From Incurvaria masculella (taxonomy: Eukaryota > Arthropoda > Insecta > Lepidoptera > Incurvariidae), in assembly GCA_946894095.1 (NCBI GenBank), contig OX335650.1, positions 21,240,001-21,304,000 of the forward strand: a stretch of 64,000 nucleotides of DNA, in the 5' to 3' direction. This document shows, in pieces, positions 43,394-53,120 of the stretch; the stretch's first letter is position 1; each line of letters opens with the position of its first letter. The notes under the pieces were generated by a model that worked only from the letters and a program-made list of their open reading frames with translations, was not told the DNA's origin and searched no databases. The translations under genes were made by a program, and so were the position numbers.

Positions 43394-43907
43394 TTAAGGT
43401 GGCCCAACCCGGCGGGACTAACTCATTCGCGGGCACTGTACAAATCCGTGCTGTTGCGCTCTCAGGCTCCGTGATGAGAAAGATGCAACATGTCCACGAA
43501 AAAGATAATGTGCGTAGTGTATTATTTGGTAAGATTTACGAAAATTTTGATTTCAAAACGATAAAAGTAAACCACGACCGCTGTAGTCAAAAATCTAACA
43601 AAAAGCAAATAGATTATGAATCTTGAATAAATAAGGTTTGTCTAATGACTAATCTTTTTAAGATTTTCTTACTTTTGCATTGCGTAATAAACCACTAAAG
43701 TCATTGTATAAAACGCGCGAAAAATTCGAACTTTCGGACCTTATAACTTTGAAACCAAACACAATTTCACAATGCCAACGGTCATCAGACATCTAGTTCG
43801 ATCAAATAAAGCTCTTTTGAGCAAAATTTGGGATCTATGATAAGAAATATGGGCGTGATCTTCTTTCCCCGTTTGTATGGGGAGTTGAGCGGGTTGGGTC
43901 ACCTTAA
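43394..43907 (-). mobile_element. TTAA-flanked MITE, near full length
   Basis: 514 bp. Plus strand begins TTAAGGTGGCCCAACCCGGC and ends GCGGGTTGGGTCACCTTAA. About 30 bp are missing near GCGCTCTCAGGCTCCG compared with 18799. Confidence 0.9.
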
Positions 43908-44766
43908 GTAATGCATTCTACTGTGATTCTATGAATCCTTTCGAAAATACAAATATGGCGCCTAAAAACTTTGAGCTGCAGACCAATGGAATCTGTCTAT
44001 TTGATATTTTGACATTTTGAAAAAATTTTTAACAAACTGGCTTAACTTAAACGTTCTAGCATAATTAATGTACCTGTTAATAAAATTTCACGAGAATGGG
44101 TTGAGAAATGCGACCTCTAGAGAAGAACAGCCGAACATACGAAACAATTTTTAGCCAATCTGAAACGGAGACGCAGCGCTCGAGCTTAGCTCTTCGTTCG
44201 GTCAATACACTATATATAATTTTAGTTTGTATGAATTAATAGCTGTTTTATGCACACCAGGCTTTCAGCTTGACAACGCCCATGGGATTTCGATTTTTAT
44301 CATGGCCGCGAAAACGGCCACAGTGGTTACCACGGTAAATTATCTGTTCTGGTCAACAGGAGAATGAAACATTTCGCAACGTTAAACGTTTAGTTGCATT
44401 TCGTACCATGCTTCTTGTCAACCCACGTGCTATTTGGCCACGTGAACTGATATGTACCTAACTGGTAACATGGTCCGAAATTAAGCTAAACGTAAGATTT
44501 ATCACTCAGTTGCTTGTTCACCCTGCGAGTTGATTTTCCATGCTAGCCCTCCCCTCCCAGGTATTTTGGAATATGTTTATTTACTAACTTATATTTAATT
44601 TGATATTACCTTGTATCAAAAATGACGATGGCTTTTTACACCTGAATAATTTAGATCATAATTCCTATTAATTTAGAATAAGATGTCATTATCGTAGTCA
44701 AGAGTTTGCTCCTCACCAATGCATATAATGTTCTTTGTGAGCAGTAGTAATCAATCAATCACTGTA
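43908..44766. other. no recognised feature
   Basis: Unassigned, AT-rich with CCTCCCCTCCCAGG near 44550. Confidence 0.5.
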
Positions 44767-45077
44767 AACTACAATATTTAGTTTGACGGCTTACCGCGCG
44801 TGTGAGGAGCAGGACGTGCTGCTCGACGTTTCGGAGCCTCACATGGGCTCCATCTTCAGGAGAACGTGCCTGTCGCGACGGAGGTAGGCACGTTACTGGC
44901 TACCCGCCGCTTTGCTTCACTTCTCAGCGTCCATGGCAACACTCGTACATTTTCTTGAGGATTAGCTGCGGTCCGAATTTCGTGTGAAGTGCAAAACACG
45001 CTGACTGTGTTTTCCTCGACGTCTGTTGTCGGTCCTCCTCACACGCGCGGTAAGCCGTCAAACTAAATATTGTAGTT
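44767..45077. mobile_element. MITE with perfect 43-bp inverted ends
   Basis: AACTACAATATTTAGTTTGA... (44767-44809) is repeated exactly in reverse complement at 45035-45077. The 311-bp element contains GCTCGACGTTTCGGAGCC and TCACATGGGCTCCATCTTC, a GGAGCC/GGCTCC hairpin beside GACGTTTC that resembles the motif at 22628. Perfect ends imply recent activity or constraint. TA flanks the left end; the duplication length is unclear. Confidence 0.88.
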
Positions 45078-45159
45078 ATGTCCCGCGTAAGTTTTAAAAT
45101 ATTAACACTGTACACTAGTTTGTAAGTATCACTGGAAAAAAATAATAATACAATGACCA

Positions 45160-45300
45160 ATCTGACGAAGTTTCTTGTCGGCTCTTCTTCGCCAGAAGTA
45201 ATCGAACCGACAGGAAAAAAAAAAAACTAATCCGAGTGTGTAATATGCATCTAATGAAGGAAATAAAGAAACTGAAACTGAAACTGAAACTCGGCTTGGC
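45160..45300 (+). mobile_element. retroelement 3' end, (TGAAAC)n tail
   Basis: GAAGTTTCTTGTCGGCTCTTC, AATCCGAGTGTGTAATATGC, ATCTAATGAAGGAAATAAAG and then three to four GAAACT units. Related to minus copy 15680-15850. Confidence 0.75.
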
Positions 45301-45489
45301 TGGCTAACATAGTAGTAGCCCAAGTTGGCATGCCTTCCTCATATTGCACTAATACATTTGAAAGAATGGAAAAAATACAATTATATTTTTGAGTTCAGGT
45401 GCTTCTTTACATTTCGTTTGAAGGACTCCATGTTGTACTTTGAGGAAAAATTCAAAGTTTACCGATCATATAGCTCGTATCGATCGTAG

Positions 45490-45891
45490 GCTCGTAGCCT
45501 AGTGGCGCGGGGACTGGCCTAGCGTACCAGAGGCCCGGGTTCAATACCAACTTGCACCACTGTCTTTCAGAGTTCGATAAGTGCATTTCGTCACGAATGC
45601 GAGCTGCTCCATGGTTCGGAATCCATGTAAAACTGTAGGTCCCCTTCCCCTACTAGGTGGTAGGTTTTAAGCCCACCCGGGTTGGTACCATCGCATTGGA
45701 TGAAAAGATGGTCGAAGCGGCAATGAAAAATTGTCCGTGTTTTCCACATCCAGTTCAATGTAGCCGTGCTCATAAAGGGAAGGTCCTGGCATGGCACCTA
45801 ATTCCTTCGGGAATGTGGTGTATTGGGCTAATATCATAACGGTAGTTGTGTGGTATTAGCCATCCATGTCAGGTCGCATAAAAAAAAAAAA
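45490..45891 (+). mobile_element. tRNA-derived SINE, reference copy
   Basis: Best plus-strand copy. A-box TAGCCTAGTGG at 45495-45505 fits TRGCNNAGYGG exactly. The B-box GGTTCAATACC lies at 45538-45548, 32 bp on, which is normal internal pol III promoter spacing. A non-tRNA body of ~300 bp follows and it ends GTCAGGTCGCATAAAAAAAA. Confidence 0.93.
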
Positions 45892-46040
45892 GATAAATAA
45901 TCATCCGGATGTATCGGTTCTCATGCACGAATGTGGACAGTGAATGCATGGGTGCATTCCCTGCCTTGCCCGCGTTGAGCAATGTTGGGATGGGGAATAG
46001 ACCGATAGATTAAATTCTTTGTCTCCAGCTGCTCTGCTAA

Positions 46041-46309
46041 AAACGGGAAAAGTGCGAGTCGGACTCGCACACGAACCATCGTAGGTACAAGACTTAACAC
46101 CGAAATCCTTTCATTTTTATTATTTTAAAATTTTACCTACTTGTTGTTATAGCGGCAAAATAAATACACACTCTGCAAACATTTCAGCCGCCTAACTATT
46201 ACGGTCCATGAGATACAGCCCTGTGACAGATGGACGGACGGACGGGCGGACAGTGGAGGCTTAGAAATAGGGTTCCGTTGGAACCTTTTGGGTACGGAAC
46301 CCTAAAAAT
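46041..46309 (+). mobile_element. SINE-like (ACGG)n repeat
   Basis: AAACGGGAAAAGTGCGAGTC head with a deletion removing GGGTTCCGTACC (reads ACACGAACCATCGTAGG). Body, (ACGG)n and 3' hairpin intact. Confidence 0.88.
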
Positions 46310-46317
46310 ATAAGTGT

Positions 46318-46462
46318 TTAAATCATAAATATGGACGGGAACAAACATTTAAACCAGCGGATCTTTGCGGATTATTTCTTGCCGAGTTAATCGAATCCGC
46401 GGAACTATAAGTTTGTGACGTAACTTAGAATGTATTTACTGCTTAAAGTTTAAAATAACTTC
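46318..46462 (+). mobile_element. retroelement 3' end, GAAGTTTCTT family, diverged
   Basis: AACCAGCGGATCTTTGCGG, GTTAATCGAATCCGCGG, TTGTGACGTAACTTAG and TTAAAGTTTAAAATAAC. The 5' part is reduced. Confidence 0.6.
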
Positions 46463-46669
46463 CGGGCAAAACAATATTCTGATATTTATTTAAATCTCAT
46501 TGCTACGTCTAGTTGTTGCATAAAATATCTTACATTCTCGTGAACCACACTAAATATTACTCTTGCATTCACAAAGGCCGCCCGGCACAAAAGCTTGCGA
46601 CGTTAATTTCGATCAAAGTAAAAATTATCACTACGAACATTCATTATAAACTTAAAAGCCAAAATAGAG

Positions 46670-46870
46670 CCGCTAATTTGCGCCGCCAGTGTACCGCGTC
46701 CGGCGGGCGAGCGACACACGACACAATAGCGCGGCGGACACAGACAGCTCCCGCGTCGTATTAATGAGGCATTCGGCGGGAGAACAGTACCGCGGCTAAA
46801 TTGCTTAATCCGTCGGGATGTGTGTTAATTAATATCACCAGGCATTTGAACGAATACCTGTCACGGTCAC
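46670..46870. other. CpG-rich block with TTAATTAAT
   Basis: TTTGCGCCGCCAGTGTACCG, GCGTCCGGCGGGCGAGCG, GTATTAATGAGGC, CTTAATCCGTCGGG and GTGTTAATTAATATCACC. Candidate regulatory element by composition and motif content only. Confidence 0.35.
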
Positions 46871-47124
46871 CCACGGTCGGCGGAGTTAGGGCACCGTGAG
46901 GGATCCGTTCTATACACAGCTGAATGCGGTAATCGTCTCTGAAAGCAATAATTAAATGTTCAAATTCCTTTCAATCTTAAGGCTATTTTATTACTAGGAA
47001 CCTTGTGTGGATTTTAGAAATAATTGAATGTAAGATAATTAGCACCTTTTTTGGTTTGATGTTTGGCGTTCTTTAACTCGTAAAATATACTCGTAGCAGC
47101 TTAGCCCCTAATATATATCATAAG

Positions 47125-47190
47125 GTGTATTGGGCTAATATCATAACGGCAGTTGTGTGGTATTAGCCATCTATGTCAGGTATCATAAAA
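47125..47190 (+). mobile_element. tRNA-SINE 3' tail fragment
   Basis: GGTGTATTGGGCTAATATC, GTTGTGTGGTATTAGCCATC and TATGTCAGGTATCATAAAAA. Repeated at 48187-48252 in the duplicate. Confidence 0.8.
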
Positions 47191-47231
47191 ATGTATTCTG
47201 ATTTTTCAACAATTACAGGATAAACACAATT

Positions 47232-47555
47232 TTATGTGACTGAACAGTGATGGCTAATACCAAAGATAATACTAATAATTACTCCAATACCACGAGACTA
47301 CCGTTGTGATATTTTCCCCACCCCTGCTGTCATATTATCCCAATATACCTCATGGGAACTAGGTCACAAGCCAGGACTTCCTTATATTGCACGGCTACAT
47401 GGAACTTGCATTGGAAACTGGGACATTTTTATTAATTACCATCGTTCGCTCAATGCGATGACATCAACCTGGACAGGATTAATCCTACCAGCTAGTCAGG
47501 AAAGTGACCAACGGTTTTACTAATCTGCACTCGAACGTCCAATCCCTTAGTCAGC
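47232..47555 (-). mobile_element. tRNA-SINE, diverged, head missing
   Basis: TTTATGTGACTGAACAGTG, GATGGCTAATACC, CCAGGACTTCCTTATATTGC and TCAATGCGATGACATCAACC follow the SINE body in minus orientation with many changes. It faces the 47125 fragment. Repeated at 48294-48617. Confidence 0.7.
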
Positions 47556-47571
47556 TCATAAGAAATGCATG

Positions 47572-47770
47572 AGAACCCCCATTCACTGTCGACATTCCCA
47601 AAATAAGAACCCACCGATACTGTAGATATTTTAACTCGAACTTTTTCCCTCAAAGTACAACCGGGTCATTCAAACATGGTGTGGATAAGCACCTGGACGG
47701 CCGGCATGGTTTTCGCATCCCCTGTGAAAGTCCGAAAGCACATGGGCGCCGTCGGGCGCCCTTTTTGTGA
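47572..47770 (+). pseudogene. LINE ORF2 C-terminal tail (copy 1)
   Basis: ATTCACTGTCGACATTCCC, AAAATAAGAACCCACCGAT matches 10149-10192. From 47666 one frame reads SFKHGVDKHLDGRHGFRIPC and ESPKAHGRRRAPFL, then stop at 47768-47770. The FK..V..HL.GR..F and CES.KAHGRRRAP ending is the terminal peptide of a lepidopteran LINE family. Upstream frames are broken. Confidence 0.7.
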
Positions 47771-47790
47771 GGTCCTGGCGTGCGCTACAT

Positions 47791-48122
47791 GCCACCCGGA
47801 GGGACAAACTCATTCGCGGGCACGGTACAAAACCGTGCTGTTGCGCTCTGGGACCTTCTCTGTTTCAAAGAACAAGACAGGCTCCGTGATGAGGAAGATG
47901 CAACATTTCAACAAAAAAGACAATAGCATAGTGTATGATTTGGTAAGATTTACAAAAAAATTAATTACAAAACGACTTATAGCTAAAAGTAAACCACGAC
48001 CGCTGTAATAAAAAATATAACAAAAACCCAATAGATTATACATCTTGATTAAATAAGCTAGGTCTGATGACTAATCTTTTTAAGATGTTCTTAATTTATT
48101 ATTACGTAATCCACCTCCAAAC
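47791..48122 (-). mobile_element. TTAA MITE, truncated by the duplication breakpoint
   Basis: Begins degenerate (ATGCCACCCGGAGGGAC instead of TTAAGGTGGCCCAACCCGG) after the LINE tail. It includes GGCACGGTACAAAACCGTG and TATAGCTAAAAGTAAACC, and is cut at CCACCTCCAAAC. Confidence 0.85.
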
Positions 48123-49184
48123 GTTTGGCGTTCTTTAACTCGTAAAATATACTCGTAGCAGCTTAGCCCCTAATATATATCATAAGGTGTATTGGGCTAA
48201 TATCATAACGGCAGTTGTGTGGTATTAGCCATCTATGTCAGGTATCATAAAAATGTATTCTGATTTTTCAACAATTACAGGATAAACACAATTTTATGTG
48301 ACTGAACAGTGATGGCTAATACCAAAGATAATACTAATAATTACTCCAATACCACGAGACTACCGTTGTGATATTTTCCCCACCCCTGCTGTCATATTAT
48401 CCCAATATACCTCATGGGAACTAGGTCACAAGCCAGGACTTCCTTATATTGCACGGCTACATGGAACTTGCATTGGAAACTGGGACATTTTTATTAATTA
48501 CCATCGTTCGCTCAATGCGATGACATCAACCTGGACAGGATTAATCCTACCAGCTAGTCAGGAAAGTGACCAACGGTTTTACTAATCTGCACTCGAACGT
48601 CCAATCCCTTAGTCAGCTCATAAGAAATGCATGAGAACCCCCATTCACTGTCGACATTCCCAAAATAAGAACCCACCGATACTGTAGATATTTTAACTCG
48701 AACTTTTTCCCTCAAAGTACAACCGGGTCATTCAAACATGGTGTGGATAAGCACCTGGACGGCCGGCATGGTTTTCGCATCCCCTGTGAAAGTCCGAAAG
48801 CACATGGGCGCCGTCGGGCGCCCTTTTTGTGAGGTCCTGGCGTGCGCTACATGCCACCCGGAGGGACAAACTCATTCGCGGGCACGGTACAAAACCGTGC
48901 TGTTGCGCTCTGGGACCTTCTCTGTTTCAAAGAACAAGACAGGCTCCGTGATGAGGAAGATGCAACATTTCAACAAAAAAGACAATAGCATAGTGTATGA
49001 TTTGGTAAGATTTACAAAAAAATTAATTACAAAACGACTTATAGCTAAAAGTAAACCACGACCGCTGTAATAAAAAATATAACAAAAACCCAATAGATTA
49101 TACATCTTGATTAAATAAGCTAGGTCTGATGACTAATCTTTTTAAGATGTTCTTAATTTATTATTACGTAATCCACCTCCAAAC
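48123..49184. repeat. 1,062-bp tandem duplication, copy 2
   Basis: Direct head-to-tail repeat of 47061-48122. Copy 2 continues into the rest of the TTAA element (to 49391), so copy 1 is the one cut at its right end. Confidence 0.95.
48634..48832 (+). pseudogene. LINE ORF2 C-terminal tail (copy 2)
   Basis: Exact duplicate of 47572-47770 within the tandem duplication; same frame from 48728 to the stop at 48830-48832. Confidence 0.7.
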
Positions 49185-49391
49185 TTATTGTATAAAACGC
49201 GCGAAAAATTCGAACTTTCGGACCTTATAACCTAGAAACCAAACACAATTTTACAATGTCAACAGGCATCAGACATCTAATTCAATCAAATAAAGCTATT
49301 TTGAGCAAAATTTGGGATCTGTGACAAGAAATATGGGCGTGATTTTCTTTCCCCGTTTGTATGGGGAGTTGAGCGGGATGGCCCACCTTAA
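48853..49391 (-). mobile_element. TTAA MITE, one end degenerate
   Basis: Same left part as 47791, then the full remainder to GAGCGGGATGGCCCACCTTAA. The left TTAA is lost; the right TTAA is at 49388-49391. Confidence 0.88.
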
Positions 49392-49767
49392 CATCCCATC
49401 CTAATCACGAAAATACTCAATGATGACATTCATTCCCAGACAAGATTTGTAAGAAATGATGAAGTGCACGCTTATTTCACTCGGAGCGCGCGAAACTTAC
49501 ACGTGTTTTTGCCAAGAACAAATTACGGTAAAAGGTCCGTGACTTTTGAGGGAGCAAACATTTATAATACCTTACCTAATCATATTTAAGACCAAACGTC
49601 TCTAGAAGTGTTTAAAAAAATGGTAAAATCGTTCTTCCTTGCCGATTAATGTTAAACATCTAAGGTAACCGTAACAAACTTTAATGTAACTCACTCATTA
49701 TTCTCTGTAAGTGAATGTTCTGTTCTTAAGAGAAATAAATAATCTTTAAACTGAACATAAAAAAATG
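49392..49767 (+). pseudogene. LINE 3' end: ORF2 terminus, 3' UTR and poly-A
   Basis: One frame reads ILNDDIHSQTRFVRNDEVHA, YFTRSARNLHVFLPRTNYGK and RSVTFEGANIYNTLPNHI, an in-frame stop, then LEVFKKMVKSFFLAD and a stop near 49650. The P.....G..S..Y.GA..WN.LP......S...FK..LK.. pattern is the usual end of a non-LTR reverse-transcriptase ORF and differs from the 47572 family. A ~115-bp 3' UTR ends AATAAATAATC...GAACATAAAAAAA at 49767. The 5' side is cut by the TTAA element. Confidence 0.7.
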
Positions 49768-49969
49768 CCGAAGGGCATTCTATATCTACCGCCATGATTA
49801 CCCTAGGGCAATTAACAGTAAGCAAACATACTCGGCAATTATAACCACTATTTGCCACGGAATTGTCGGCCTTCGTGCTATTTGCAGACGGAGACTTGGC
49901 CACAGTCAAATTTTTTTTATGTAATCCAATGTGGCTGATGTTGAAAATAATGGTTCATATTCCCTCTCC

Positions 49970-50130
49970 TATCTCCGCCCCGCGGAGTGGGGGCGCGGGG
50001 CGGGGCGGGGCGGCGGAGGCTTCATTAGCGGTGGACTCGCTAATCAGAGAGGAGGCTAATTAAAGGACAACTAATTTAATGTTCGGTATACTCCACGGAC
50101 GAGGGAGGTATCCGCGAAAACGTGACGTCA
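49970..50130. other. GC island plus CRE motif
   Basis: CCCCGCGGAGTGGGGGCGCGG and repeated GGGGC units to 50015, then CTAATCAGAG, GGCTAATTAAAGG and ACTAATTTAATG. A perfect CRE TGACGTCA lies at 50123-50130. Candidate promoter or enhancer; no gene is seen on either strand at the expected distance. Confidence 0.4.
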
Positions 50131-50137
50131 CATCTGC

Positions 50138-50899
50138 ATGGCATGGATCAACCACAGGCCTAGCGTGAGCGCGCTGTGCTTACAAGACGAACACAGTGTG
50201 GGAGTGAGAAGTCAACTCGAGCATGACTACAGCGAGTTCGAGAGAGATGGAATATACCTATCCGAAGCGTCAACTTTTCGAATTGCTATATGCACACAGT
50301 GTCACGGCTCATTAAATGTGAATTTTGTTTTTGTAAAATATTTATGATTTCTCTAGTTTTCTTTAAAGATAGCAGCGTTGAAGCCGTGATGAATTTATGG
50401 ATTGCAACGTGAACGACAAGAACATAACCCAGATAAATATACGTTTTACAGGTAAATAACATATGTTCTACGAATCATTTGTTGACGAAATTTCCTCATT
50501 GTTTGAACTTAAAACTATATAATATCAGATCATATTTTTGAAGCTCCATGGCGATTTAGGGCCTTTTAGAGATTTTGGTGCGTTTTGAGTTAAATAAGAA
50601 ATTTCTGTACGTTTCGTATGACATATTTTTGGTCTGATGTGACTTTCTGTGTATCGCCATCTCGTTGTGTCGCTGAATTGGCTGTTTTTGCCTTAATAAT
50701 ATAGACGCTGCAGGATGTACTGGCACTAGCAAAATAATAAGATCAACATTTTGCTGAACTTCACAGGAAATAGTCGAAAAAAAACCTCCTCGTGATCCTC
50801 TCTCATACTCGCCAATTCACGCAAAGCATAATCACACACGAACGGGCCGAAGTCTCGACGCACGGGCGAACGGGCCGCGAGCCCGCAGCGACGTATGAG
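50138..50899 (+). repeat. diverged tandem duplication, unit 1 (762 bp)
   Basis: Begins ATGGCATGGATCAACC. The first ~113 bp form a frame MAWINHRPSVSALCLQDEHS and VGVRSQLEHDYSEFERDG. Later blocks are TTATGATTTCTCTAGTTTTC, ACGCAAAGCATAATCACACA and ACGGGCCGAAGTCTCGACGC. About 290 bp (roughly 50455-50718) have no counterpart in unit 2. Confidence 0.85.
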
Positions 50900-51380
50900 A
50901 TGGCATGGATCAACCACAGGCCTAGCGTGAGCACGCTTTGCTTACAAGACGAACACAGTGTGGGAATGAGAAGTCAACTCGAGCACGATTACAGCGAGGT
51001 GGAGAGAGATGGCGTAAAGCGTCAACTATTCGAATCGCTGTAAGTACACAGTGTCACGTCTCATTAAATGTGAATTCAGTTTTTGTAAAATACTTATGAT
51101 TTCTCTAGTTTTCTTTAAAGAAAGCAGTTTGAATTTATGGATTGTGACGTGAACAAGAAGAACATAACCAAATAAATACACTTTAGACAGATAAATACGA
51201 GTATATACTGACACTAGCGAAATAATAAGAGCTACATTCAGGAAATCGTCGAAAAAAACGTCCTCGTGATGCTCTCTCATCCTCTACAATTCACGCAAAG
51301 CATAATCACACACAAACGGGCCGAAGTCTCGACGCACGAGCAAACGGGCCGCGAGCTCGAAATTGCACGCAGCGACGTAA
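50900..51380 (+). repeat. diverged tandem duplication, unit 2 (481 bp)
   Basis: Same order of blocks as 50138-50899 at roughly 90% identity in the first part. The shared peptide frame has three residue changes and about three silent changes in 38 codons, so it gives no clear sign of selection. It stops at LFESL, where CTGTAAGTA is also a donor-like sequence. Ends GCAGCGACGTAAAG. Confidence 0.85.
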
Positions 51381-51914
51381 AGTAATATTAGCCCCGGAAG
51401 AGGCCTCGCACCAGCAGTAACTCGCGCGAGCTCTCAAATAAATTATTTATCAAGCGTATGGCAATTTTCTTTACGGCGCTGCCGTCGTGCGAGGCGATTC
51501 ACCTCGGCGGGGCGTGCGGGCGGGGGTACGAAGGCTCTGATGATTGGATGAGGCTTGGTGATGTATGCAACGAGAGCGGCGGCAACACTTCCTGAACATT
51601 TCCGTTTCAGACTTTTTGCTGCCAGAGATTGACAAAGCTCTGTTTTCAAAGCCTCTAGTCGGTCCAGTCACCTACAAACTGATCTACTACTTAAGTAAAT
51701 ATACTTCTTCGTACTAAGCAGGTACCTACGTCGCTCATTCCAAGAAATGTGTAATGTATGTATGTACAATCGACCCGCGAATAGTATGTTTTGCTGGTTC
51801 GGGTCCAGCCTTGCAGTATATTCGTAATCTAGTTCTTTTAACTGGGATCTTTCTTCAATTAATGTGTGCTTGCTTCACGCTCTATTGTATATACATACAT
51901 TACACATTTCTCCG
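51381..51914. other. no recognised feature
   Basis: Unassigned, with a GC-rich patch at about 51480-51530. Confidence 0.45.
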
Positions 51915-52150
51915 ATCTACTACTGTTTTCAAATGTATGGAGAAGTGAAAAGCGTTCGCCATTTGAGAGTCTGAGTTTGATTTGACAGCTTACTTATCGG
52001 CAACGATGACGTCGTCGTTGCCGTTAACGCCGACTCCGCGTTAGTCCGAGTTTGATTTTGACTGGTTAAAGAAGTAAAACCAAAGAATAAGCATTAAAAC
52101 TTGTATAGGCTTTGACGTGTTTACGTACTTCGCCAATTTATCCTTCGGCA
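51915..52150 (+). mobile_element. GAGCCGGTAGTC MITE, diverged, ends worn
   Basis: TTTTCAAATGTATGGAGAAG, GAGTTTGATTTGACAGC, CGCCGACTCCGCGTTAGTCC and AAGTAAAACCAAAGAATA follow the interior of 24626-24978. CGGCAACGATGACGTCGTCG is a local palindrome. Confidence 0.65.
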
Positions 52151-52557
52151 ATACACATCGCATTATCCCTTGACTCATTTTGTTGTTTTCTTTAGTTTAT
52201 ACTTTTTTTTCTATTTCATGTTAATTCCTATCTACTTTTCATATTTATACTTCGTTCTAAATATGATGATTTGGTAAAGTTAAAGAAAATAGCCTCCACA
52301 ACACGGAGAATCCTAGTGTGGGTGCATTTTTATTAAATAAAGATTATTTTGTAGACTAAACGAACTTTTTTCAATGTTTTTTATTTAATTGATTGTTTAT
52401 AAATTGTGGCTGTCATTTATTCACCGGTTACAATATCATTATTTTTTGCAAGTCAGGTTAGTTCGCCTTGGAGACAACAAATATTTTTATTAAGTAAATA
52501 AAACCCACGGTGTAGTTATCTGTCTCCGATGTTTTAATTACTTCTGTAACCGTTGGT
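52151..52557. other. no recognised feature
   Basis: AT-rich and unassigned. Confidence 0.5.
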
Positions 52558-52926
52558 TTAAGGATGTTCCGACCCATGCAATGTTTTTTTTACACAGAAC
52601 GCAAAAAGTATTGCACTTTAAGGCACGAATTCGTCAAAAATATTCAATACAGCCATAGTAGTTGCAGCGAAAACATATTCACAATTTCAGGTTTAATGGT
52701 TTCGTTGTAATTGCCGATTAGAAGTTTTACACCGTTAGATGGCGCTGTTAAATAAAAATCGTATTTAAATAAATTGTAACAAAACCAATAATCCTGAAAT
52801 TGTGAAATTGTTTTCGCTGCAAGTAATATGACTATATTAAACTTTTATTATTAATTCATGGCTTAAAGTGCAATACTTTTTGCGTTATTTGTGCAAACAA
52901 CTTTATATGGGTCGGAACAGCCTTAA
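52558..52926. mobile_element. TTAA-flanked foldback element, ~150-bp arms
   Basis: TTAAGGATGTTCCGACCCAT at the left and ATGGGTCGGAACAGCCTTAA at the right. The arms continue inward for about 150 bp at roughly 80% identity (AACGCAAAAAGTATTGCACT, TTGCAGCGAAAACA, TTCACAATTTCAGG) around a ~65-bp centre. The centre contains GTTAGATGGCGC at 52734-52745, a CTCF-like motif. 369 bp including both TTAA copies; non-coding. Confidence 0.88.
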
Positions 52927-53019
52927 GAAAACACTTACTACTGACCAATACCAAAGATACATCTTATCGCTCCGTGTCGTCGTCGTGTTGGGTGCTTGCT
53001 TCATTCTACTTTCTTCCAG

Positions 53020-53106
53020 GGATCTCCAAATGAAAGATACCGCACTAATTAAAATAAGTACTCGTGCGTCCGAGGTCCAATTGCCAAGATGGCTAATAAA
53101 TAAAAG
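53020..53106 (+). other. candidate 87-bp internal exon
   Basis: The acceptor TTGCTTCATTCTACTTTCTTCCAG (polypyrimidine tract, AG at 53018-53019) and the donor AAAAG|GTAAGTAA at 53106/53107 are both close to consensus. One frame is open across it (1 + 28 codons + 2): DLQMKDTALIKISTRASEVQ and LPRWLINK. No family recognised. The phase does not fit the other exon candidates on this strand (34744-34821 and the GC-rich 54857-55075), so if real it is either part of a gene extending outside the window or a non-coding exon. Confidence 0.25.
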
Positions 53107-53120
53107 GTAAGTAATCCAGC

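Larger units (their letters stand above)
47061..48122. repeat. 1,062-bp tandem duplication, copy 1
   Basis: Starts GTTTGGCGTTCTTTAACTCG and ends ATCCACCTCCAAAC. Identical to copy 2 wherever compared. It contains two opposed SINE fragments, a LINE tail and most of a TTAA element, so the left and right breakpoints cut through unrelated sequences. No microhomology is seen at the junction (AAAC|GTTT). Confidence 0.95.

Noticed and set aside
45490..45560. tRNA gene
   Set aside because: A- and B-boxes are present but no cloverleaf or acceptor stem closes; it is a SINE head.
47676..48008. Identical 110-codon frames at 47676 and 48738
   Set aside because: They run through a LINE tail in the wrong frame and into a TTAA MITE. 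Identity only reflects the tandem duplication.
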